Below, one piece after another: positions 45,865 through 57,420 of a DNA stretch of 64,000 bases. The DNA comes from Oryza sativa Japonica Group (lineage: Eukaryota; Streptophyta; Magnoliopsida; Poales; Poaceae): contig NC_089035.1 in the NCBI RefSeq assembly GCF_034140825.1, forward strand, positions 43,330,001 to 43,394,000, in the 5' to 3' direction. A program made the translations under genes and the position numbers. Each line of letters begins with the position of its first letter. The first letter of the stretch is position 1. Under the pieces are notes generated by a model. That model ran no database searches. It was not told the origin of the DNA and was given only the letters and a program-made list of their open reading frames with translations.

Positions 45865-45938
45865 ATTTGATATTTCACTCCCCTAGTCCCCTATTACCAA
45901 TTTTTTTTTTTAAAAAAAGAAAAAACGCAACCTTACCA

Positions 45939-45958
45939 GCCCAAAGGCCCAAAGCCCA
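45939..45958 (+). promoter_or_regulatory. Triple GCCCA motif before the tRNA-IPT gene
   Basis: GCCCAAAGGCCCAAAGCCCA lies about 85-100 bases before the start codon at 46041, inside the short gap to the BTB gene. It reads as TGGGCY-type motifs on the other strand, the same class seen before the BTB and PRORP genes. Confidence 0.5.
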
Positions 45959-46040
45959 CAACAGAGAGGAGAGTGGGCGACGGGGGGCTAGGGCGGCGGC
46001 GGCGCGGCGACCAGCGACGGGCGGCGCGCACCTGACCGGA

Positions 46041-48498
46041 ATGGCCCACCTCGCGGCCTCTGCCGCCCCGCTTCCAAGCGCTGACCCCGACGCCGGCGAG
46101 GAGTCCTCCCACTCTCCGCCGCCGCCGGAGAAGGGGCTGAGGAAGGTGGTGGTGGTGATGGGCGCGACTGGCGCCGGCAAGTCGCGGCTGGCCGTCGACC
46201 TCGCGAGCCACTTCGCCGGCGTCGAGGTGGTCAGCGCCGACTCCATGCAAGTCTACGGTGGGCTCGATGTCCTCACCAACAAGGTCCCCCTCCACGAGCA
46301 GAAAGGTCTCCTCCCGGGATTCCCCAGTTCTTCTTTTGACCAAACCTGCTTCAGATCGAGCTTAACAGCGCTATCTTTGCCGTGTTACCAGGCGTTCCTC
46401 ACCATCTCCTGAGCGTGATTGATCCCTCTGTGGAGTTCACTTGCCGCGATTTCCGCGACCATGCTGTGCCGGTGAGCCTATGATGTTGCTGCTACGACTT
46501 TTAGTGCTCCTAGTGTGCCATGTTTACTGATTAGTTGATGTTTCTTAGTGCTCTGCTCACCAATTATATAAGGTATATTGGTTTACTGATTAATTGCTGT
46601 TTCTGAGTGGTCACAGATTATAGAAGGTATATTGGATCGTGGCGGCCTCCCTGTTATTGTTGGTGGTACAAACTTCTACATCCAGGTTGATACTTAAGCG
46701 CATGAGGATTCCTGTATATTAGGCTATTTTTCTTCTGAATTAGACTATATCTGATTTTTGTCCTTTTAACACTTATTGTAGGCTCTTGTTAGCCCATTCC
46801 TCTTTGATGATATGGCACAGGATATTGAGGGTCTTACTTTAAATGACCACCTAGATGAGATAGGTGAATGATGAAAGCTTAGCACATGTTTCTTGTTGTT
46901 AGCATGTTTTGATCAATGGTTGTGTCCAATTAGTGTTTGACTTGTTAAACACTGCTTAACACATGCCAAGCAGGGCTTGATAATGATGATGAAGCCGGTC
47001 TGTATGAACATTTGAAGAAGATTGATCCTGTTGCTGCACAAAGGATACACCCGAACAACCATCGAAAAGTAAGGGTGTTGCACAGTTGTGCCCTTAACCT
47101 GTTAGGTTTCTTTGGTAGCAATTGGATTTTCCTTGTGGTGTTGCCCCATTTGCCTTATCCGGTTATCCTGTTCTGCATGCTTTTTTGTTGTGTTGACCAG
47201 ATAAAACGCTACCTTGAGTTGTATGAATCCACAGGTGCCCTACCTAGTGATCTTTTCCAAGGGCAAGCCACAGAGGTGAGAAAAAAATGATTTCCCTTTT
47301 AATTAATTTCTTTATTCTGACTTGTTGCTGACTCTATAGTCCATGTGAAATGTGCAAGGACTTTATGCATATTATCATGCGCACAACACATTTTTTGCCG
47401 TACGAGTTGGACCTCATGCGAACTCTAAATGTCCTAATGAGGTCATTTGTTGTCAGGACAGAAGTGGGGTCGACCTAGTAACTCCAGATTTGACTGTTGT
47501 TTCTTGTGGTTAGATGCTGATCTTCATGTTCTGGATCGTTATGTCAATGAAAGGGTCGACTGCATGATTGATGATGGCCTGCTAGATGAAGTGTGTAACA
47601 TATATGATCGAGAGGCCACTTATACCCAAGGGCTGCGGCAGGCCATTGGTGTTCGTGAATTTGATGAGTTTTTCAGATTTTATTTTGCAAGGAAGGAAAC
47701 CGGTGAGATAAAGATGGATTCCTGTACAACTATGGCAGGTCTCCATGATGATAACCTGAAGGGCTTATTGGATGAAGCAGTCTCACAACTAAAAGCAAAC
47801 ACTCGCAGACTTGTTCGACGTCAAGTAATCTCGACACTTTTTTAAGTAAATAATTGAAAATTGCATTTTGTGTGTTTTATATTCTTGCCTTTCTTCAGAG
47901 ACGAAGGCTGCATCGGTTGAATAAATATTTTGAGTGGAACTTGCGTCATATTGATGCAACAGAAGCTTTCTATGGTAATGATATGTGCATTTCATGTTTT
48001 AGTTCAAAGCCAAAAGATTTCATGTCTTACGAAATCTAATGTGTTTGCTTAACATGTCATGCATATTTCTAGGTGCCACTGCTGACTCATGGAACATGAA
48101 AGTTGTGAAACCTTGCGTGGATATTGTTAGAGATTTCTTGTCTGATGATACAATTTTGGCAAGCAGAGATGGTTCTAGTGTAACTGGAAGCCCTAGGATG
48201 TCTTCAAGAGAGTTGTGGACTCAATATGTTTGTGAGGTAATTGGGAGGCTTTTCTTATTCTTACCAAAAAGAATGTTGATAACTGTATCGTCATTTGTGC
48301 GTTTTGCCACATTTTTTGTTAGTGGGACAGCAATCAATCTGATGAAACTTTCTTGCCTTTCCTGCTCCTATTTTACAGGCCTGTGATAACCGGGTACTTC
48401 GGGGAACGCATGAGTGGGAGCAACACAAGCAAGGCCGATGCCACCGTAAAAGAGTACAACGTTTGAAACAGAAGGCTAGTACAGTGATATCATTATAG
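46041..48498 (+). CDS. IPT9: tRNA dimethylallyltransferase (tRNA isopentenyltransferase), about 462 aa
   Basis: Transfers a dimethylallyl group to N6 of A37 in tRNAs reading UNN codons; turnover of such tRNA is a source of cis-zeatin. Exons 46041-46305, 46392-46471, 46617-46685, 46782-46863, 46974-47068, 47201-47275, 47462-47824, 47899-47974, 48073-48236, 48379-48498; total 1389 nt. Motifs: P-loop VVVVMGATGAGKSRLAVDLA, then VVSADSMQVYGGLDVLTNK, GGTNFYIQALVSPFLFDD, AAQRIHPNNHRKIKRYLELY, FDCCFLWLDADLHVLDRYV and GLRQAIGVREF. The C-terminus has a zinc-finger-like motif (CEACDNRVLRGTHEWEQHKQ), as in MOD5, TRIT1 and Arabidopsis IPT2. Exon 7 must start at 47462 (ACAG|AAG), not at the upstream TCAG, to keep frame. 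The symbol IPT9 comes from recall of the chromosome 1 gene next to DREB1F. Confidence 0.93.
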
Positions 48499-49633
48499 GC
48501 AATTAGCACTGTTTGCACTCTCGGTGTTCATGAACCTTTCTTCATTCTCTGCAACTGTCCCCATGCATCCTGTTTGTCAAATTGGCTGAAGACTACACCA
48601 TTCAGAAGGTAGCAAGCAGCAGATATATTTGTTAATAGTACCTTGCTAGATTCTTGTGCCAGTTCCAAACATCCAATGCAGAGAATACAAACTCTACAGA
48701 TTGGTCAGCACAAGCACGTCCGATTGAGCAGCATCTACACTGATGACCAGTTGGAGTTTCTCCAATCTGCTGATCATTTCTAGACTAGTTTTCCCATTAA
48801 GGACACCATAAATTGGGTAGGCGGTCCAGCTTGTTAGCAAAGTGGTGATAGTGATTAGCAATTAAGCATGACATTGACCCATCGAATATTTGCATATCTT
48901 GGTCTTCCAGATTGCATGATTTTTCCTTCATATGTGACTGGAAACAGTGGGGCCATGCTAGGTTACATAAATTCCTGGGCGTGATACACTGCGAATAGTA
49001 GCTATCATGTTTACTACTGTCGTGTTGAGACTACTGTACAGTAGCTCGTATGTATTTCTCGTATGTTTGTGCATAAGTGAGGGGTCGATGAGAGTGACTT
49101 ACTAGACTTTTCTCATCCTAAATTCCTAATAACTAGAAAAGATGACCGAAATTGGGAAGGCGACTTGTGCCTCTTTTGGAATGATCGAAATATAGAGGAA
49201 CTTTCATGTTGACCTGATTCTTACGAAAATCATGTAAAACTCGTGTTCGTTGTCAAAAGGCCCAACTTCATCTCAGATGAGCATAAGTATACCATATTAA
49301 TGCTTCAAAATGGTTAATGCTAGCTCGTTTTTACTGCACAACTAATGCTCGATGTCCAAATATACTTGGGTTATTATTATTTTTTTGAAGGATTTTTCAT
49401 GTGAGTCTCGCCGAGGTCCACTAACCGGTACACAGGCGCCGACCTCTGGCACATTATTTTACACGAGAAATTTAAGGTAGGCATGAAATCATCAGTCGCA
49501 CGGATGCAAACGTGACGACATCATCAGAAACAATATACTGCTGCGCCGATTTAAACTACACTTAAATTAAATAATTCTATTAGTGGTACGAGAGTAGTAC
49601 TACTCCTGTATGTAGAATAGATGTGCACGGGCG
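48499..49633. other. Spacer between tRNA-IPT and DREB1F
   Basis: 3' UTR of the IPT gene, then unremarkable AT-rich sequence with no frame of note. No MITE with clear ends was found. Confidence 0.45.
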
Positions 49634-49672
49634 CACGTGTTTCATCCCTCTAATTCTGAATCCCCACGTGAC
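49634..49672 (+). promoter_or_regulatory. Two CACGTG G-box/ABRE-like sites upstream of DREB1F
   Basis: CACGTG at 49634-49639 (GCACGTGT) and at 49665-49670 (CCACGTGAC), 31 bases apart and about 255-290 bases before the start codon. Paired ACGTG cores of this type bind bZIP factors in ABA responses. This fits the reported ABA and stress induction of OsDREB1F, as I recall it. Confidence 0.55.
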
Positions 49673-49834
49673 GATCGAGCTTAAAGCCGAACGGGCGGGG
49701 CGGGGGGATAAAGCGGGTCCCCCAGCCGCTGTCTCCAGTTCACACCCACAACCCGAAGTCGATCGCTCGTGTTCGTGTCCGCCTCGACGGCGAACTCGAC
49801 GGGTCCCGACCCGCAAACCCAACACCCACACCTA

Positions 49835-49842
49835 CTTATACC
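49835..49842 (+). promoter_or_regulatory. TATA-like box of DREB1F
   Basis: CTTATACC, about 85-90 bases before the ATG at 49925; the sequence in between is C-rich, as in many rice leaders. Not a perfect TATA consensus. Confidence 0.4.
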
Positions 49843-49924
49843 CACCTCCACTAATCCCTCCTCTCATCGCACCACCACGCCACTGAGCTCAAGCTAAGCT
49901 AAGTGCTAACCTAGGTGTTCGACC

Positions 49925-50584
49925 ATGGACACCGAGGACACGTCGTCGGCTTCGTCCTCGTCGGTGTCGCCGCCGTCGTCGCCGGGCGGCGGGCACCACC
50001 ACCGGCTGCCGCCGAAGCGGCGGGCGGGGCGGAAGAAATTCCGGGAGACGCGGCACCCGGTGTACCGCGGCGTGCGCGCGCGGGCGGGGGGGAGCAGGTG
50101 GGTGTGCGAGGTGCGCGAGCCGCAGGCGCAGGCGCGCATCTGGCTCGGCACCTACCCGACGCCGGAGATGGCGGCGCGCGCGCACGACGTCGCGGCCATC
50201 GCCCTCCGCGGCGAGCGCGGCGCCGAGCTCAACTTCCCGGACTCCCCCTCCACGCTCCCGCGCGCGCGCACGGCGTCGCCCGAGGACATCCGCCTCGCCG
50301 CCGCGCAGGCCGCCGAGCTGTACCGCCGCCCGCCGCCGCCGCTGGCATTGCCGGAGGATCCGCAGGAAGGCACGAGCGGCGGCGGCGCCACCGCCACCTC
50401 GGGGCGTCCGGCTGCCGTGTTCGTGGACGAGGACGCCATCTTCGACATGCCGGGGCTGATCGACGACATGGCGAGGGGGATGATGCTGACGCCGCCGGCG
50501 ATTGGGAGATCTCTCGACGACTGGGCCGCCATCGACGACGACGATGACCATTACCACATGGACTACAAGCTATGGATGGACTGA
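49925..50584 (+). CDS. DREB1F: CBF/DREB1-type AP2/ERF transcription factor DREB1F (219 aa)
   Basis: Single-exon gene. It binds DRE/CRT elements (RCCGAC core) and activates cold, drought and salt genes. The N-terminus is Ser/acidic, then comes the basic [16 protein letters not shown] signature (DREB1 PKK/RPAGRxKFxETRHP type), followed by an AP2 domain (residues ~45-105; [40 protein letters not shown]). Val and Leu/Glu at the DREB-diagnostic sheet positions fit DRE binding. After the domain typical DREB1s have DSAWR; here the run is [15 protein letters not shown]. The C-terminus is acidic ([30 protein letters not shown]) and ends LWMD, not LWSY. Length and sequence agree with rice DREB1F from memory. 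The GC-rich antisense frames are shadows. Confidence 0.95.
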   Translation: MDTEDTSSASSSSVSPPSSPGGGHHHRLPPKRRAGRKKFRETRHPVYRGVRARAGGSRWVCEVREPQAQARIWLGTYPTPEMAARAHDVAAIALRGERGAELNFPDSPSTLPRARTASPEDIRLAAAQAAELYRRPPPPLALPEDPQEGTSGGGATATSGRPAAVFVDEDAIFDMPGLIDDMARGMMLTPPAIGRSLDDWAAIDDDDDHYHMDYKLWMD

Positions 50585-51508
50585 CATGTATACACACATA
50601 TCGTTCGAGTATATATGCTTACAGATATAGATAATACTCCATCAGTTCCTACTAAATACGGAGTATATATTTTTAGATAAAGGATTTATATAAAACCCGG
50701 CTTCTACATCCCGAAGAATGTACACAGCCAATCCTACTAAATATATATAAGCACCTCTTGTTTGTTTAGAAAAAATGAGATTAAGGGAAAATATTCTCTT
50801 TTTGCTGTCTCACGATCAAATTTTGAATTTTGATGAATTACTGGATCATCCTAAGCATATTAATATATTAGCTAAAAAATACTTGCATCCCTGTGCATTG
50901 AAATTGGTGTCACACGAGTAATAAACACAAAACCATCCATTTTGGTTTTACATTTGTTTTATTTGAATAAAATGTTTGTCGAAATGTTTATATTGTTACA
51001 AAATTAAAATCCTAAAAATACTTTGACAGTAGATGGATAGCAAAGGTATCCACACATACACACATAAAGTTCAGACAAGCGTCAGCCTTAGCTAGCTAGG
51101 GAAAAGAGTAAAAAAGGGCAACAAAATATTTTCTCAATAGACAAACGTGTGAATCAATTAATTTGCAGATATTTGGCTAATAACTTTTTGAATATCTTGA
51201 GTGGACATCCTCTAATTATCATTATATACCCTAAATACCATATAATTAGTTTCAAATCAAAATTTTCTCCAAACATGTGGCACTTTTTATATAACGTACA
51301 TATATATAATATCTATGATCAAGGGGTGAACTCATAAATTTGTTGCACCCGTGACATATATAGTACTGTACATGTACACGGATCGTGCTTAAGAGACATA
51401 TATGCATGATGTCATCTTCTATCGAGAAACAATCTAACACACAGTAGGTCGTTTTGCCAAAAATCTTTTGGCCAATCTAACCTCAAAGTAACACGGTCAA
51501 TCTGCACC
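50585..51508. other. 3' flank of DREB1F
   Basis: AT-rich. It contains a decayed TACTCCATCAGTTCCTACTA Stowaway-like end near 50635 and the dispersed repeat copy below. No gene is supported. Confidence 0.4.
50672..50736 (+). repeat. Short dispersed repeat, copy B
   Basis: TTTTAGATAAAGGATTTATA, AACCCGGCTTCTACATCCC and AATGTACACAGCCAATCCTA. Same family as 26195-26263; here it is preceded by a GATAAAGGATTT box also seen near 25868, so the full unit is longer. Confidence 0.5.
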
Positions 51509-51604
51509 TTAGAGCAAGTTTAATAGTATAGCCAAATGTTAACTCCAAATCATCTATAACTAATCTAATAGCCCATTCATACAATAGTTACCTATAAAAA
51601 TATA

Positions 51605-51839
51605 CTCCCTCCGTTTCAAAATGTTTGACACCGTTGATTTTTTAGTACGTGTTTCACCATTCGTTTTATTCAAAAAATTTAAGTAATTATTTATTCTTTT
51701 CATATCATTTGATTCATTGTTAAATATAGTTTCATGTACACATATAGTTTTACATATTTCACAATTTTTTTTGAATAAGACGAACGGTCAAACATGTGCT
51801 AAAAAGTCAGTGGTGTCAAACATTTTGAAATGGAGGGAG
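51605..51839. mobile_element. Stowaway MITE nested in the Tourist-like element
   Basis: CTCCCTCCGTTTCAAAATGT and ACATTTTGAAATGGAGGGAG between TA pairs (51603-51604, 51840-51841); 235 bp, same subfamily and length as 44812-45046. Confidence 0.9.
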
Positions 51840-51929
51840 TACTACAGTATTAATACCCGGCCGGTCCCATCTCTCATATACACAGAACGTCTTGTAGTCC
51901 GTGTTGCAGCTGGCTATAAATCTGTAGTC

Positions 51930-52039
51930 TAGGGGTGCAAGTGGGTCAACCGCGAACCCACTTATAGATCAAAATAAACGAGCTTGTGGGTTAGTTTAGC
52001 CTATAAATGGGTTTTCGCGGGTAGCCACTTGCACCCTTA
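51930..52039. mobile_element. 110-bp hAT-type MITE nested in the same host element
   Basis: Flanked by the 8-bp direct repeat CTGTAGTC (51922-51929, 52040-52047). TIRs TAGGGGTGCAAGTGG and CCACTTGCACCCTTA. An 8-bp duplication and TAGGG-type ends fit the hAT superfamily. Confidence 0.85.
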
Positions 52040-52127
52040 CTGTAGTCCTCTTTCTTTTCTCTCCTCTTTTCTTCTCAATATGGTTATAGCGGCTTATAGC
52101 CTGCTATTGTAATTGTACTTGCTCTTA

Positions 52128-52803
<676 letters not shown>

Positions 52804-55748
52804 CAGTAGTAATTTCTCGAGAGATTAATTTGTGTGTTTACTAATGCACATAAAATTTGAGAGATGTTTCCTCAAAAACATGCAGATCGATGAAATTATA
52901 TCTGACAATTGATTAATTTGACAACAAGATCGAGATAACAAGATTGATTAATTTAACTAAATACGGGTCGATCGACTGCTAATTGATTAAACTGAGTAGA
53001 GCTAGCTAGTTTTGTTGGCATATGCGATATGATGAAGTAGCTCGATCGATCTCCGGCGCCGCACAAATTAACTACCAACCTGAACTTTATAGTAAATGAC
53101 CTAATGACAACGACGGCAAGAACGCACATATTATACATGTATCGCATAAATAATAATAAACAACACGTGTTGAGGATTTACAAAAGGGTAGCACACGGTG
53201 AACACTATATTTACATATATATATATTAATCATGTATGAAACGTACGTCTGTGAGACCTACTTGCTCTTTTCATTCCTACCTTTAATTTCTTACTTCTCA
53301 CGACGCTAATTAAACATCATATATAGAGTTTATCTCCTAACGCAGTCAAATACACACACACACACGTGTTTGTGACTGTGTGTGTGATATTTAACTACAC
53401 ATGTAGATGTAGTCACATAAAACACATCAATTTTTTTTTTGCTGTGTACATATATTTTGAATGTAGAGGTCGGGTTATTTTAATCCATTTTATAAAAAAT
53501 AAACACATCATTTTGGTCTTCTTATAGTATGTTATAAGTCAAATTTTAAATTTTAAACATCGATCTGCTTTCAGATATATATATTTGGATTGGAGGCATG
53601 AAAAACCATATGCATAAATTTGTCTCGAGAATTATCTTGGTAATAACATAATTGTTTTCAAATATAATTTTGTATGCCCTCATTACAAAATATAATTATT
53701 CTAGTTATGTGTATATACTAGTGGTGAGAATCGTATCTTGAAGACCATGCAAATGTCTGAAAATAACATACTTTCGTATTTGGGCGGAGTATATATGCAG
53801 CTTGATGCCTTGATATCAATATATATATGCTGGGGATTAAGTTGCTATCAACTAGTCCATCAAAGGGTTAGAACTTTTCCTACATTTCAAATACATATAT
53901 AAATTAAATAACTATAGTGAAAAGAACAAAATATTTATTCCTTTTGAAATGCTGTAACCCCGGCCCTCTAGGGCAATGGGTGCAGGTTATACATGATAGG
54001 GAGTAGTACTATATTGTATACTTACGGTACTGAACCATTTATATATATGGTTTTGTTTGGCATGACTGCAATTACAACTGAATTTTTTTTATAGAAAATA
54101 GATTTTATAGACTAAATTAAAGTGTTTTAATCTTCTTCTTTTTTCTTAAATGTACATAAAATGTCTCATCCAGATATCCTTAATTTACCAGCATATATAG
54201 CTCGACCTTTAAGAATTTCTATAGCTCTAAATTAAATTATACATTAATGGAGCTGAAGTTTTGACCAGCATAAATGTCGATATAGCAAAATTCTATATGT
54301 ATCAGACAATATATATGTCACATCAATCACTAACCAACTTGCTCATACTCTATATAGCAAAGCATATATGCTTAAAAAGTAGAAGAAATCACTTGATTAC
54401 CATTATTGGCAGCATAACTCACGAGTAGTGGTTAATAAAATATAAAACTTAAGGTGATTTTGCTTTTTTTTTGTGCAGATTATTACTGACACACAGGCTT
54501 GTAGATTCTCCACTAGCTAGTTGGTCGGTGTAGTTTTCGCCTTTTCTTCTTTTATTATTTTACTATACAGAAACTTACACGCACATAGGCACATCACCAC
54601 GGACTGACACACCACACTACTAGCGGGTGTCATGATCGAGTGTGAAGGACATGATTAAGGTTAACTTTTGCTATTGAAACATGTCTTAATTAATTAAGCA
54701 TAAATCATGCAATCAAGAAGAGTACCACACTATGTGAAGGGAGTTGGATTTTAAGCACTTAAGAGAGATATGTTTTACATGTTACTCGCTATAAGATGTC
54801 AGTTTCACACGTTTGATAACACTAATACAATATTTGTCTACTGCCCCCACAAAATTAAAGTCGTAATAACTAAGGTCCAAATTTGATGGGCACAACCAAA
54901 AACATACTTTCAACATAATACGCGAAATTCTTATGTACACATGGCGGCACATGTGGAAGGAAAGAAACCACAACACAAATATTCCAAAAAAGGTGTAGTT
55001 GCACTATATATTTATATATGTTTGTATTTGTTTCCTTTCTTAATGTGTAAATTGAGTTTACGCTAGCTTGAAATTATGTCACTTGATCTTTTATAATTTT
55101 TCAGAAAGTACATTAGCGGTGGCATTGGAAAAGTAGGATCGATGGTTTTCCCATGTTATGCACATGGTGCACAGTAGACTAGCATATCTCATTGCAAGGA
55201 CTTGATGTACATGTAAGACCAAACACCAATAGTTTCATCACTTTCAACATATATCTCTATCATGCATTGTGTTAGCACTGTGTGGAGTCAGCTGTTTATT
55301 TACATATACACACACACATTTGTCTATAAATATATATGGACAACATATATGTGTTGGAAATGTTCCAGATTTCCTTTTGACATGTACCATGCAAAAGGAG
55401 AATTTTGGATTTTGGTGTGCCGGGCCGTAACTAGCTAGCTAGCAAACTTGGTCTAGTCGATTCATCAGGTAGAAAAAGTGATCGAATCGAACGGCAAATG
55501 TGTATAGACAAAGAGAAGAGAACAATCAAAAGCAAGCGAGAGCAATCAAAATGTGAGGGCAGCGAGGTTGTTCACCCAACTAGCTCCGACAAGGAAAGGA
55601 ATAGTACCATCATATCGGTCGTCGATTTCACTGTCGCGATGGATTACTGTGTATCACCATCGGTCGTCGTCGCTGTCACACAAACGGGAAAAGGTGAAGG
55701 CAACAAACGTGAATTTTTGCGATGCGTTATACTCCATATGCCTGCACG
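52804..55748. other. Long AT-rich intergenic region
   Basis: Nearly 3 kb with only short frames, CA/GT dinucleotide runs at 53352-53385, and an inverted copy of the short dispersed repeat at 53440-53512. I see no gene, promoter or structured RNA. Composition resembles decayed repeats. Confidence 0.4.
53440..53512 (-). repeat. Short dispersed repeat, copy C (inverted)
   Basis: TGTGTACATATATTTTGAAT, GTAGAGGTCGGGTTATTTTA and ATCCATTTTATAAAAAAT are the complement of the units at 26195-26263 and 50672-50736, more diverged. Confidence 0.5.
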
Positions 55749-56275
55749 TGTGGCTCTGCACGCTTTAATTTCTTGGACGGATCGAGCTAGCTCCGCCCAC
55801 CAATTATACGTTTATATATCCCCATCAATTGAATCCAATTGATTGCTTTAATTTCCGCATTTCCATCGGTCACTGCATGCACGTTAGTCACACATATGTT
55901 ATTTGTACATAATTTAATTCTCAGTCCGGTATTTTTAATATATGACGTTGTTTATTTTTAAATATATTTTAAATGTTTATAATATTAAAAATATGAAGTT
56001 ATTATTTATTCTATTTGTGGCTCTGCATACTCTTTGACAGATTGAGCTCCGCCCACCAATTGTGTACGTATATATCCCCATCAATTGGATCCAATTGATT
56101 GCTTTAATTTCTGCATTTTCATCGGTCACTTAATGCACGTTTGTCACACATATGTTGTATGTACACAATTTAATTCCCCGTCCGGTATTATTAAATATAT
56201 GACGTTGTTAATTTTTAAATATATTTTAAACGTTTATAATATTAAAAGCTATGTAGTTATTATTTATTTCATTGT
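55749..56275 (+). repeat. Tandem duplication of a ~267-bp non-coding segment
   Basis: Copy 1 starts at about 55749 and copy 2 at about 56016, both with TGTGGCTCTGCA. Shared landmarks are CTCCGCCCACCAATT, ATATCCCCATCAATTG, ATCCAATTGATTGCTTTAAT, GTCACACATATGTT, CCGGTATT and ATATGACGTTGTT. Differences are scattered, so it is not very recent. Confidence 0.85.
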
Positions 56276-56725
56276 TACCTGATTAAACATATCTTATATT
56301 TTTGTGCTTGCAAACAAAAAACTAACAATGAATGGCAAACAAATGTCAAAAAATGAACGGTGTGTAGCATATATTAAAGACATGAGGGAATATACTGGGT
56401 TTTAAAAAAAACATATTAATTTATTTTTATAATTTTTAAGTTAATATTTAATTAATCATATGTTAATGATATCTTTCGTTTTCTATGTCGGAATGATTCC
56501 TAACCAACCGTACCGAACATAACCTACTACATTGTTATATATGATTGGCCAGAAAATTTTCTCGTGGACGATTATTCGTAGGGATTCGATTTGGACAGCC
56601 CCACACAGCAGGCGACATTACTACAGGTCAGGTCAATGGACGCCACCGACCAAAATAGTGACATCCATGCAGCAAAGTCGGTTGCTTCAAGGACTAGAAC
56701 ATTTTATGACCATCACTGTCGTTTA

Positions 56726-56808
56726 GCTGGTTTGCCCGAGTGGTTAAGGGGGAAGACTTAAGATCTTCTGCACAGAAGTGCGCGTGGGTTCGAACCCCAC
56801 AGCCAGCA
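56726..56808 (+). tRNA. tRNA-Leu (anticodon UAA)
   Basis: Folds as a class II tRNA. The acceptor stem is GCTGGTT/AGCCAGC (one G-U pair) with discriminator A. The D arm is GCCCGAGTGGTTAAGGGG (A box). The anticodon stem is GAAGA/TCTTC with loop CTTAAGA, giving UAA. A long variable arm (GCACAGAAGTGC) and a T arm GTGGGTTCGAACCCCAC (B box GGTTCGAAC) follow. There is no intron and no encoded CCA. Position 37 is G. Confidence 0.93.
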
Positions 56809-56811
56809 CTA

Positions 56812-56816
56812 TTTTT
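56812..56816 (+). terminator. RNA polymerase III terminator of tRNA-Leu
   Basis: TTTTT starts four bases after the tRNA end; more T runs follow as backup. Confidence 0.75.
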
Positions 56817-56848
56817 GATTTTTTAAATGATTTTTGATTTTTTTTAAT

Positions 56849-57415
56849 GATTTGCAATTCAGATTAATTGATTTCTTTTTACTTTTTGATTTTTAAAATG
56901 ATTTGCAATTCAGATTATTTGATTTTTTTTAAATGATTTGCAATTCAGATTATTTGCCTTTTCAAATTTTTCTTCATAACATAATTTTTATTACTTCTTT
57001 TTTCAAAATGATTTGCAATTCAGATTATTTGCTTTTTCAAATTTTTCTTCAAAACTTCATATTCAAGTCAATGCTCGTGATATTGTACAGTTTTTATTTT
57101 TTATTTTTTAAATGATTTGCAATTCAGATTATTTGCTTTTTCAAAATTTTCTTCAAAACTTCATATTCGAGTAAATGCTCGTGATGTTCTATAAAGATTT
57201 GGACAAACACAAAGGTTTTGCTCAACATTTGCAATTCAGATTATTTGGTTTTTCAAAATTTTCTTCAAAACTTCATATTCAAGTAAATGCTCATGATGCT
57301 GTACAGTTATTATTATTATTTTTTGGAATGATTTACAATTCAGATTATTTGCTTTTTCAAAATTTTCTTCAAAACTTTATATTCAAGTAAATGCTCGTGA
57401 TGTTGTACAGTTTTT
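56849..57415 (+). repeat. Seven irregular tandem copies of an AT-rich unit behind the tRNA
   Basis: GATTTGCAATTCAGATTA-type boxes begin at about 56849, 56900, 56935, 57010, 57114, 57227 and 57330. The fuller copies continue with TTTGCTTTTTCAAA, TTTTCTTCAAAACTTCATAT and AAGTAAATGCTCGTGATGTT. Spacing ranges from 35 to 115 bp, so units have gained and lost segments. Confidence 0.8.
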
Positions 57416-57420
57416 TCAAG

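Larger units (their letters stand above)
51512..52124. mobile_element. Tourist-like MITE carrying two other MITEs (outer element)
   Basis: TSD TTA (51509-51511, 52125-52127). Ends GAGCAAGTTTAATAGTATAG and CTGCTATTGTAATTGTACTTGCTC. With the two inserts removed, it is collinear with the reverse complement of the element at 1109-1352 (GGTCCCATCT, GTCCGTGTTGCAGCTGGCTA, CTTATAGCCTGCTATTGT). It hosts a Stowaway at 51605-51839 and a hAT-type MITE at 51930-52039. Confidence 0.85.

Noticed and set aside
47452-47461. TCAG at 47453-47456 as acceptor of tRNA-IPT exon 7
   Set aside because: It would shift the frame and reach a stop within about 20 codons; the ACAG ending at 47461 keeps frame into KWGRPSNSRFDCCF.
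49889-50557. 222-residue minus-strand frame over DREB1F
   Set aside because: Shadow of the GC-rich AP2 gene; Arg/His/Pro composition.
56726-56808. Idea that this tRNA-Leu(UAA) is a substrate of the nearby tRNA-IPT
   Set aside because: The enzyme needs A37 within an A36-A37-A38 context; here the base after the UAA anticodon is G, so it should not be modified.
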